Assembly (NCBI RefSeq): GCF_907165205.1
Contig: NC_058195.1
Coordinates: 29,532,936 to 29,596,935, forward strand
Direction: 5' to 3'
Source: Coccinella septempunctata
Taxonomy: Eukaryota; Arthropoda; Insecta; Coleoptera; Coccinellidae
Length of the DNA: 64,000 bases
Shown: positions 10,499-20,800 of the stretch, one piece after another
Numbering within the stretch: the first letter of the stretch is position 1
How the letters are laid out: every line of letters starts with the position of its first letter
Position numbers and translations under genes: made by a program
Notes under the pieces: model-generated
What the model was told of the DNA's origin: nothing
Databases searched by the model: none
Seen by the model: the letters and a program-made list of their open reading frames with translations, nothing else

Positions 10499-11938
10499 CA
10501 GGGTGGGCAAAATTCGTTGTCTACTGAGGGGATCTCGAGAACTATAGCAGCTAGAAGAAAACGGACGACACATTCTCGAGCTCTTTTTTCTTGACTAATC
10601 CAAAACTGAAAACAGATCCAGCCTAACGTTCATCGATTTTGAGTTATGAACGAAAATTGAGAAATTGTCATTTTCAATGAAGCTGAATAACTCGTTTATT
10701 TGAACTCGTATTCGAAATCCGTTGTTACATTCTACAGGCATTTTTTTATGAAGAATTCGAATATGATATCATAAAATTTTTTCGTCCAGTCATTTTCGAG
10801 ATACGACAGGGATTTCTGATTTTTCAAATGTAAACTATAGTTGAAAGTTCTCTCATTCTGCTGCAATTTTTTTGCTGATTTCAAAAATGTATCATATGTT
10901 GCTATTGAGATTAATATAACATAAGAAAAAAAATTTAATACTTTTTCCTGCTTCTCGATTCACTGTTGAATTTTTAGTAGGCTGACGTAACCATAGCAAC
11001 CGTTGAATATGCATTATATTTTGTGAAGCTGAGCCTCTATGATTGAAATCACGGATTGCTGAATAAATATTTCGATGATTAATTTGCCATCGTTTGTTCT
11101 CGCGATGTTTGGCAGCTTATCTTACGATGGTTCTCAATTCGAATACTACCGTGGACAGACGTACCTATTTTTCATCATCTTACTTTTGTAAAAATTATAG
11201 ATAGCTTTCGTATTTTATTTATATAACTGACTCTTTAAGTTTCTTTCATGAATTGAAAAACGATAATTGAATAAATTTTCTTCTTTAATAATCAGACGAG
11301 TCTTTTACTCTGTTTTAAAGGATATCGATCTCGATATATAAAAGAAATAATTATTCGACAGTCTGTGATTCCTATCACACAAGGTTGAATTCACATAGGA
11401 TTATGTGGAGTTCACAAACCATAATGCATTTTCAACGGTCGCTATGGTTACGCCAGCCTACTAAAAATTCAACAGTGTATCGAAAAGCAGGAATAAGTAT
11501 TGAACTCTTTTTTTATGTTATATTCATGTGAATAGCGACATATGATACATTTTTGAAATCAGCAAAAAAATTGCAGCAGAATGAAAGGACTTTCAACTAT
11601 AGTTTACATTTGAAAAATCAGAAATACCTGTCGTATCTCGAAAATGACTGGATCAAAAAATTTGACAATATCATATTCGAATTCCTCATAAAAAAGTGCC
11701 TGTAGAATGTAACAACGGATTTCGAATACGAGTTCAAATAAAAGAGTTATTCAGCTTCATTGAAAATGACAATTTCTCAATTTTCGTTCATAACTCAAAA
11801 TCTATGAACGTTAGGCTGGATCTGTTTTCAGTTTTGGATTAGTCAAGAAAAAAGAGCCCGAGAATGTGTCGTCCGTTTTCTTCTAGCTGCTATAGTTCTC
11901 GAGATCCCTTCAGTAGACAACGAATTTTGCCCACCCTG
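10499..11938. mobile_element. Complete fold-back element, family F (1440 bp)
   Basis: Begins CAGGGTGGGCAAAATTCGT and ends with the inverse, flanked by TA on both sides (10497-10498 and 11939-11940). The inverted arms are about 525-530 bp each (10499 to about 11025, and about 11419 to 11938) around a 390-bp loop without an ORF. TA duplication and CAGGG-type ends fit the Tc1/mariner supergroup, but no transposase is present, so it must be mobilised in trans. The uninterrupted site exists at 5069-5085. Confidence 0.85.
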
Positions 11939-11990
11939 TACAGTTCACAACCATTGGGAAGCACTCTACGAACAAGAGTAACATATAAGA

Positions 11991-12863
11991 CTAAATTTCA
12001 TGTGACACCTATCTGTATTATTCAATAAAATTTGTGTCTATATCTGTATTAAGCTTGAGAAATCTGAGTATCAGAACATCATTATCTTCGCACATACTTG
12101 GAATATGCGGAAGCGGGAACAAAATTGGCAATTTTATTTTCAGAATGCACAAGAAAGAGAGCGTCTATCTAATATCAAACGACAATTTGATTATCATCAA
12201 TTAATTCAATTAGACCGATAGAAGTTTTTCCAAACTTAAAAATATTCGCTCAGAAAGACAATATTTGTTCAAAATGAAATAATTTCTTCGAATTCCAACA
12301 TGCAATGCTGCCGTCCTAAAATGTCCTATCTGCAAAATTTAGGTTTTGAGAAAATCCGAGATTTTTGTTTCTTTTCATTGTATAACACATAGTATCTTAA
12401 CAAACTATGTTTCAATTTATATATTATGTCGACGAATAGAACTTGATTGCAAAACATAATTTTGATTTATCTCTTCCCGGTTAGTAAATGTTTGATTATA
12501 TTACATTCATCACATTTTGTAGATAGGACTTTTGTTGTTAGCAAGGCAGAATGTAGAACAAAACATTCAAATTGAAAAGTGGTATTTTGATGCTCACTCA
12601 ATACAAGAGACGATTAGTTGAATTGTTATATCTGGAGATGGACCACTTTTTCTAAAATTATTACGAAAATTGAGAAATGTGGGTGTGTACGATATATCTG
12701 TCGAAAATACACGAATATCGATGAATCATCAAAATCAATCATTGAAATTTGAGCTTGGTTATCAACTCTTTCAGTTAATTACTAGAATCCCAAATATCAG
12801 GTCAATGGGGAGTCTCTTTAAGGCCCAAATCTGGTAATTCATCAATAATGATAATACCTTGTC
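11991..12863. other. No recognisable gene
   Basis: AT-rich sequence with no long open frame on either strand and no recognised repeat. It ends at the TTA preceding the MITE at 12867. Confidence 0.45.
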
Positions 12864-12866
12864 TTA

Positions 12867-13022
12867 AGGCTGTTTGTAACAGCCGAGAATTCTCTGGAGA
12901 ATTCTCTATAAAATTTTGGCAAGAAAACGGCAGAGATTATTTGGTATGCAACTGAACAGTAAATTCTACCGAAAGTGCGTATGTAACGAGTAAATTCTCT
13001 AGAGAATCCTCGGCTGAAGGCT
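12867..13022. repeat. TTA-type MITE (family C, copy 1)
   Basis: Begins AGGCTGTTTGTAACAGCC and ends with an inverse-like sequence. Flanked by TTA at 12864-12866 and 13023-13025. Internal sequence (AATTCTC repeats, GAAAACGGCAGAGATTATTT) matches the copies at 37376-37567 and 42452-42652. TTA duplication suggests a PIF/Harbinger-driven family. Confidence 0.75.
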
Positions 13023-13039
13023 TTAAAAAATTTTCCACC

Positions 13040-13560
13040 GATACACGCTATGTCGTGTTGTGCTGCTGTTGAAACCCTCTGAATCTGGTTCAGAGTAGAC
13101 AAATTTCTGAACGAGTCAATATCAATGCTAGAACTGTTCGGGAATATTTTGAAAAGGTACGTTACCGTTGCTCCAAAGTAAAAACAAATCAGTAAATTTT
13201 TCCCGGAGACAATATAAGAATGATGGAATTTTGTGGAAAGATGATGTAAGGCCAGAAAGAATATAGTTCTTTTGTGAAAAATGTCTTACTAATGAATCAT
13301 AGTTTTCCCTCGATGAAACGCAATCCATCAGCAGTTCTATATTGGTCTCGGAAAGATAAGTATTCCTGTGCATACTCGATAAACAGTGTATTGACAGGAA
13401 TTTATAGAAATATGAAAGAGCCATGCTTCATCGATGGTAATCTGAACGCTGCCAAATATCTGGAGCTTATGCAAAATCAAAATATTCACACAACATTCGG
13501 CAACTTCCAATTGATTTTAATGACTTTAAGGTTTCAACAGAATGCACTACGAGTGTAACA
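13040..13560 (+). pseudogene. Tc1-like transposase relic
   Basis: Plus strand reads SRQISERVNINARTVREYFE followed by KVRYRCSKVKTNQ and a stop. This fits the second helix-turn-helix of Tc1-type transposases (usual pattern VS-x-RTVRRRL-x-x-x-GYR). Further on, 13274-13558 contains SRKDKYSCAYS and FIDGNLNAAKYLELMQ, corresponding to the region between catalytic acids 1 and 2 (usual FIEGNLNAQRY). Frame changes between the parts show it is dead. The catalytic Asp residues are not clearly preserved. Confidence 0.5.
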
Positions 13561-14285
13561 ATTTCCCCGAAAACAAAAAAGGAACAATCAGCAAATTAAT
13601 TTTCCATGAGTTTTTTTTGCTAATTTACACGGAGATACCAAGCTTCAAATTTTTATGAATAAAGTAGAAATAATCCAATTTCATGCCACTATTATAACCA
13701 GTCTACTCGAAGATAAGAGATTAGCTGTTGTTTGGTAGAAGTTGGACTATTTTGAACACCGACTTGAGATTTGCGATAAATTTTTCCACAATTAATTTCT
13801 TAATGTTTTTATTGTAATTTTTCTTCATGTTCGTAGAATTTATTTCATTTGCGACTCAGTTATGGCGAAAAAAAAACGTCTGAAAATATTGTCAGATGGT
13901 GAATTGTTGGTTTCATTCGTTAGTGGTTATTATGTAAGCTTTATGTTTATTATTAACGGATATTGATCGAACGTTCTGGTTACATATAAACGTGTATGGG
14001 TTAGGCCAAAAAAATAACCTTAATGAGCACGCCCTCAATTTTCATCTCATTGTGAATTTCAACATATAGCACACAGAATAACCATTTATGCCGCCAATAA
14101 GTTCATCACATGAAAAAGGGAATGGGTGAGTTGCTCTAGTTGAGTAGGTATTCAGTTATTGATCATAATGTCGCATATCTATTATATATTTCTCTGATCG
14201 ACTGGCGGATTAGCGCTCTCTTTCTTATGCATCGCAAATCGTATCATTCCAAGATTATTTCTCAGACCTGTATGTTATACTAATC
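13561..14285. other. No recognisable gene
   Basis: AT-rich sequence between the Tc1 relic and the nested MITEs. Nothing recognised. Confidence 0.4.
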
Positions 14286-14665
14286 GCCGGTTGCACTGTT
14301 TCACTAAACAATAATTAAATTCTTGATCCATGTTCAGTTTATAGAAATTCTATGAAATAGACGCTGTTAGAAAATTTTATCATTGCTTACTGAAACGGTG
14401 CAAACGGCATAGACATAGAGACATGGACTGAGCAATGTCAGCATGAAAATGTCTTTTTTATAGAAAGAGAGAAATGATCGTCGGGAATTTACCTGTCTCT
14501 TTTTTGTTCACATAGAGGTGAGTGTGGACCAATCAAAATTCTAGAAAAAGGCAACTGCATTCCCGACGTGCGTTTCTCTCTGTCACTTTTTTTGACCGTA
14601 TTTCATGCATAGATATAAAGGGAAGGCACAGTCCATGTCTATATGTCTATGGCAAACGGTCATAA
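14286..14665. repeat. Short inverted-repeat MITE interrupted by a hAT-like MITE
   Basis: Left arm GCCGGTTGCACTGTTTCACT starts near 14286. The matching inverse arm ATTGCTTACTGAAACGGTGC ends near 14401, followed by the GCAAACGG that was duplicated by the inner insertion at 14408-14651. The outer element would be about 125-130 bp. Its own target duplication is not clear. Confidence 0.5.
14408..14651. repeat. hAT-like MITE with 8-bp target duplication
   Basis: Terminal inverted repeats CATAGACATAGAGACATGG at the left and CCATGTCTATATGTCTATG at the right. Flanked by the direct repeat GCAAACGG at 14400-14407 and 14652-14659. An 8-bp duplication is the hAT/P-type signature. It has no coding capacity (244 bp). 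Confidence 0.85.
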
Positions 14666-15621
14666 GCAAGTAGGGAAATGGTAATGTGATCACAATATTA
14701 AGTTGGAATCTGTGGCATGTGTATAATCTATACGACTGGCATTCTGTGTACAATCATTGTGGCATTTGAGCGATGACCCGACATCGACACAAGGCGATAG
14801 CTGCAGATATGGAGAGTAGAGAGATCGACGTACTAAAAATGTGTCCCCGAAAACGGGAAACGTAGGATAGGTGTCGCTGCGATTGCAGCGGGTATCGATA
14901 AGGGGTGGGGATTCAATTTTAAATGAACAGTCTTCATTTTATTTTAGGTTATGTGTCATCGTGGTTTTTCTGATGATTTTTCAAATACCTTCCTTCAAAT
15001 CTGTATTAAATATGAGTTCTCTGAATTAAATGCAATAAAATGCAAGTCGAAATCAATGAAATTCAAAAGAAATTACTGATCAAAAAAATTGTACCTAATT
15101 TTGTTTATCATTGTTTATTGAAAGCAGCTATGTTAGTTGGTTTACCGTAATCTTCAAAATTATATAAATGCGAAGTGAGGCGTAGTACACATCTAGACAA
15201 TAAAAGGTAGCAGTCTCAGATTTATCACTTAGGTATTGGAGTAGATTCTGTTGCCAATACTCAGCTGATAACCGATATAAACCATATATTATGTTATGCC
15301 AACAAAATTCTTCAAGAATATTCTCTTCTGAATCATGTAGTTTTATTGGTTAGATATTCTTATTCAGAAGAGTCAACTTCTCACGAGGGATGACAATTTC
15401 GATTTCGTTTATAATGAATCCATCATCTTTCTGATATCTTCATCGCAAAAGTGCTCTTGACACACAAATTGATTCGGAGTCGATTCTTGAGATAAGGTTT
15501 TTTCAATTTTCTCTCAAAAATGCTCTCGTAAATTTCATCTCTTCTCCTTTTCTTTCCGATGTCAAAACACTCTTATACTAGCGCTAGCTCCAACATTTCA
15601 TCATGGTCATATGTTGTTCTC

Positions 15622-16693
15622 TACGAAGGCGTAGAAGGGCCACATAATATTTTAAAAATATTTTTCCTTAAATTCCGAGTTCAAAGTGGGAATTTAACAA
15701 AATTCCGAGTTCAAAGTCGGAATTTAACTAAATTCCGACTTCAAAGTCGGAATTTACTAAATTCCGACTTCAAACTCGGAATTTTATTCAGTTCCGAACT
15801 TCTACAGGGTGTTCTACGACGACGTAGATTTGTTCCTGTATTACAGTTTGCTTTTTCAAAAATATTCAAATTCATATATTACAAGGTGTTCCCACATTTA
15901 TGATGAATGAATAATTCATCATAAACATACACAGGGTGTACATTATTATTTGAGTTTTCTTCTATGAGAGGTCATAACAATGATATGAAAGCCTTTTACA
16001 GACATGACATGAATATTTTTTTAGACATAACTATTTTTTAGGTATATTCCGGATATTTTATGAAAAAAATTTCCTTCTCATATGTACTCGTGAGGCTCAA
16101 TGGAGAAGAAATCAGTACACCCCGAGGTACACCCGGTGTGCTTTGATGTTTCTTACATGAAGAAGTCATTACAACGGTGAGAAAACCTCATATAGGCAGC
16201 TCTATGAACTCTATGGTTCATTTCCAAATATGCTGAGATATTCATGAGAGGATTCAGATTTCACAAAATAAACACGTTGTTCTTTAAGGAATATTGAACT
16301 TGATGTATTTTATTGGACATAATTGTCATTAGATCCATATTTTTGAATAATTATGAAATTATGGTCGTAGACAGGTAGAGGTAAGGTTGGGCACAACCTC
16401 CCCCCACCCCAGTAATGAAATAGTAACCATAAAATAACATTGAGCTCCCAGCCCCCCTCTCTGTATATAATCTATGTCGTCGTAGAACAACACCCTGTGC
16501 ATCTAGCCTGTATCGGTTTCGAAGCAAATAAAATTCCGACTTCAAAGTCGGAATTTTACTAAATTCCGACTTTGAACTCGGAATTTAGTAAATTCCGACT
16601 TTGAAGTCGGAATTTAGTTAAATTCCGACTTCAAAGTCGGAATTTAAGGAAAAATTTTTTTAAAATATTTTGTGGCCCTTCTACGCCTTCGTA
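15622..16693. mobile_element. 1072-bp element with long inverted repeats built of palindromic units
   Basis: Ends TACGAAGGCGTAGAAGGGCC and inverse, flanked by GTTCTC at 15616-15621 and 16694-16699. Each subterminal zone (about 15675-15785 and 16525-16645) holds four tandem units of the form AAATTCCGACTTC...GAAGTCGGAATTT, each itself palindromic. Inside these, CAGGGTGTTCTACGACGACG (from 15806) and its inverse (to about 16494) extend the inverted arms to about 215 bp. The central 0.63 kb has no convincing ORF. Superfamily not identified. Confidence 0.75.
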
Positions 16694-16699
16694 GTTCTC

Positions 16700-19537
16700 T
16701 TATCAAAAATCGAAAATAATAATATTCCTATCATCTGTCACCAGGGAAACAGTTCACTCAGCCAACGAGCCAACTACAATTTAATTTGTGTAAATCAAAA
16801 TTTCGCACTCTCGTGATGGCCAGCGCGCCTGTTGGCAAAAGCATGAACTACCCTATTCGTACATATTTTAGGGGACAAAAAATCTGTGGTCTCAAAGCAG
16901 CGATCGTTCTCCTTCTCTCTACTCTCCAAAGCTGCAGACGTACCGCTTGATGTCAGAAATCTTAAAATCGCAATGTTACGACGCTTTCAGGAAGTTCTTA
17001 TATATTTCATAGTTATAAATGATTGAATGATACAATATTGATTGGAGCAAGTTTTAATCATATTAGCTCGAGCACTTGTATCTTCCGCACTTCTAATGAC
17101 ATTGTCATTATAAGCAACGCTTTTGCACAAAAGTTATTTTGGAGTATCTTATTGTGATTATCCATTGTTAGTGAGTTTGGTCTTGCCAACTGTTACTTCA
17201 TCACTCGTCTATTGTAGAAAACGACCTGTGGAATTCTGCATGTCATAGAATCCCACCGAATATGAATAAGACCAAATATTCGTATTTCCACAGTGACAAA
17301 TCGAAATTGCTGGCATACAATCATAATTATTATTATTGAATCCTACAATTCCTACATTCATGCTCAGATTAACTTTTATAAACAAAAACTTATTGAAGAC
17401 AGTTTGATCCAGATGATTCCAGCATCTTCATATCCTCTATTAAAATTTTGGCATGTGGTTCACCGATGCATAGAAATATAAAACGAGAAGAAGTCCAACT
17501 CCCTTGCTGAAATTTCTAGCGCAGCGCTACTTCCTAATCGCACCGGCAGAAATCGGAACTTTGGCTCTGTGGCAGTGGCCGTAGAAAGTGGGTCCTTTTA
17601 AAATCGCCATCTTACTTGTAATTTAAAAATGAAACTATATCATTCATTTGTAACAACACTGATAAATCAATGAAAAATAAGGTGATTAAAAAATGAATCG
17701 TGATTTTTTTTCAACTATTGAATTGTAGGTACAGTAACAATTAAAATTGAACACTGAAAGAGGCCACCGTGAAACTAAAAAGGTATATTACCTAATGAAA
17801 CGACTGCATTTCAGGGGGTGTTTTAAAAGTAGTAAGTATTTACAAATTATTGGAAAATAAAATAAGAGTATTTCAGGAAGAAGCGAAATTTTTATTAACC
17901 CTTAAACCATATCACTAAGAAGTTGTTCTGTAGAAAATGATATTGGTTAAGAATATAACGACATAACTATTACAGTAAACTAGAAATTAATTATGGGTAT
18001 TCTTGTAATTCCTCCTGTTGACTGGATCTTCGAAGTCTTCTTTTCGGTAAACTCTCTATTTCTTCTGGTAAACCATTTTCGAGAAAATTTTTTGAAGGAA
18101 TGTTGAGTTTTCAAATACTGAAAATAAGTAGTCAGTTGCAAAATTGTACTTCATCTCATTAGTAGGATTTTCTTTTCATAAGAATTACGCTTGGTTTTGT
18201 ATCGTCTTTGAGTAGGTATTCAACTCGGTCTTATTCAAACTCAATGGTAATATTTTTTGAACGAATATAGTATGGAATCATATTTCCCAATTTTTTCGAC
18301 AAGTCAAAAGGCACTCGTGTGGCCAAGCGGCCCGTTTTATGAGATCTAAAGAATAGCCACAATTGAGTTGGAGTGATTTTGGGGACAGCGGTCTCATCGA
18401 ACCGCTGGCCTTAAACCAAGTCAACTTTCAACGTGTTAAAATACAATTTTCCTTCGAAGAACTTATACTTTCTCAAGCCATCGGTGAGCAGACAAATTCC
18501 AAGCTTCATGACTACACAAACATAATTATCAAAAAACCAATCACTTACCAGTAAAGCATGAAACGGAACTAGAAGAACGTATATGATTTCCACTAGTCAA
18601 ACAAATTATTGAAAAAATAAGGACATTTCTTGGAAAAACTTCGCCAAAATAAATCTGTCATCAGAACCATAGATAAACAATATAGATGGCAAACTCTCTA
18701 TAAAAATTTTGTCACGAATAACAGTACCATTTATTAAGACTCAGCAAAAAAAGTCGGTAAATTTGTCGTCATCGTCATCTTACGGTTTGATTCATCGTTA
18801 CATTAGTTTTGATTACTTTTTAGGTTATTTTCATTTCAAATCTATCAAATAATAATGTGAATTCATACAAACAGTTTATTACATGAAATTTTCACATATC
18901 GTAATTGAAAATACATTGGAATATATGATTGAGGAACAAAAAAATAATTGGAACGTACAAATAATAGGTTACAAGTGTTCAAAATGAAATGAGAACAGGA
19001 ATCGGACGATGAAATGGAGTTATAAAAACATCAAAATACAAGGGATAATTTGTCGCTTTATTTCCCATTTATCAATTTATTTGCAAGTAAGGAATAATTG
19101 ATGGTGGAAAATTTTCAGTATGATTCATTGGGCTTGAACCATCAAATGAGTTCATTATACATAGTCAGGTATATCACCAGGGGTGTAGTCAGGGTCAGAG
19201 CACACCTCAAGAGTTTTTTATATGCACAAAAAAATATTGTAAATTTTTGTGCAACCTGCTAGAAGTGAAAATAGCCCAAATAAATTTCTGGCTGTATCAC
19301 TGGGTGGTAAGACAAGAGAGTCAAGAGACAGTTATTTTCATATCCTGAGAAATTATTGTTTGATCGAAATCAATTCACATACATTGCACCCATTGATAGG
19401 AGTATCAACAAATATTATGATCTGAAACGAACTAGCCATTCACCACCATTACTCAAAGCATCAACAGCTCCCAATACCATTTGAGTTGAGTGGTTTTAAA
19501 AAATAAAGCGACAAATCAGCAATTATGTAAAGATTAA
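16700..19537. other. Mostly featureless AT-rich region
   Basis: Open frames here are all under 70 codons and carry no recognised motif. A stretch at 16855-16945 shares an inverted match with 14795-14850 (TGGAGAGTAGAGAG next to CTGCAG), suggesting that the region between them may once have belonged to one larger inverted-repeat unit. No RNA gene or promoter was recognised. Confidence 0.4.
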
Positions 19538-19802
19538 GAGCGGGTTTCACAAAACTTGGATTGCCTGATTAACGATTTGACAGTCACTCGATTCCCAGAT
19601 AATCAAATCATTGAATCTTTAATATTTCTGGATATATTGAAAATGTAGCAGTTGAGAATCATTGAATGGACGTATATAGATAATAATTGGATGAAAGAAT
19701 GATATTCAGACTGCTCATGATGCATAAACTATCGAAAACAAATCGTTTATCCGTCAATTAAGCATTGGTTCCCTAATAAAATTTTGTGAAACTGGGGGTT
19801 AG
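19538..19802. repeat. Possible MITE with GTTTCACAAAA ends
   Basis: Left end AGAGCGGGTTTCACAAAACT and right end AAAATTTTGTGAAACTGGGG form an imperfect inverted repeat, and TTA flanks both sides. Only about 13 of the terminal bases match, and no second copy was found in the window. Confidence 0.35.
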
Positions 19803-20002
19803 TACACATAACTGTTTGAAATGTTTTGAGAAAATTAATTGATCTAGGAAATGTTTTCTTCTACACCGGATAATGAAATATGATTATTAAGGAATAAAAA
19901 AAATGCAAAATGGGAAGAAAAAAATGAATATGAGGAGGTAAATGAAACCATGAAAGGGTTAAATCTACCTCCTCCTTTTCTGATATTTTTCTGGAGCCAT
20001 CT

Positions 20003-20798
20003 TCATGATGGGATCAGAAAAATTTTGTAGATTTTTTTACCACATAGAATTTTATTCACTGTTCGGATATAGAACAGCAAAATGAATCTGAAACCAAACT
20101 CAATAAATTCTTTATGGACCTGTGTGTGGGCTAAACAGAACAACCATTCAATATCTTTTTCACATATCTCACTAATGACTTCCTTTTTAATATTATACAT
20201 ATTAATTTTCATGGGTATTGTACTAAATACCTGGCGAGAAAATTCATGAAAAATACTAGTGAATGTTCTGGAGGGATATACCATTTTGGATTCTGGGTAC
20301 GTTTTTGCCTTAATAAGGATATTTGTAGGCCTCTATGATTCCTAAACATTCAGAACATTTACTAATATTTTTCATTTTTTTTTAGCCAAATACCCAGCAA
20401 CATAGGGGGTCGCCAAGTCTCTATCGATATTTGAAAATTTTTGTTGCACTGTATAAACAGGTGGTTCTTCTCTTGTTACTGGATGTGATGCTTTACTTTT
20501 TTTTAGAATGAAGTTTTTAAGAGTATCAAGAGCGTTATTAGTGTTATCCTCCTCACAATTCGAGCCGGGAGAATGTGGTGATAGAAAATTATTGATGAGA
20601 AGGGACTTACGGAATAAATGAATGATGAACAGGTAGGATTAACATTTCTCACACCTTGGCTTCTTATTTGGGAAAAATTTTTTTTCAAGGGATCTTGATT
20701 GAAATTTCGGGCAGCTAGAAATTTAAAACCTTCCGTTTTCAAGATTTGCCAGATATATAAGAAGCCACGGATTGTGAATTTGAAATGTTTTAAGTAAC
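20003..20798 (-). pseudogene. P-element transposase, C-terminal half
   Basis: From high to low coordinate, FKFLAARNFNQDPLKKNFSQ (20503-20742) matches the RxNQDPLENFF block of P/THAP9 transposases. NCEEDNTNNALDTLKNF (near 20530-20580) and DLATPYVAGYLAKKK (near 20385-20430) follow in another frame. The last block at 20003-20284, with WLFCLAHTQVHKEF and the terminal TVNKILCG phrase, corresponds to the C-terminal domain. There are at least two frame changes. It resumes the reading interrupted at 22880 by Tigger. Confidence 0.7.
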
Positions 20799-20800
20799 TA

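Noticed and set aside
15670..16650. Regularly spaced palindromic repeats that could suggest a CRISPR array
   Set aside because: Units are directly adjacent without unique spacers, arranged as inverted arms of one element with target duplication; the setting is insect DNA.
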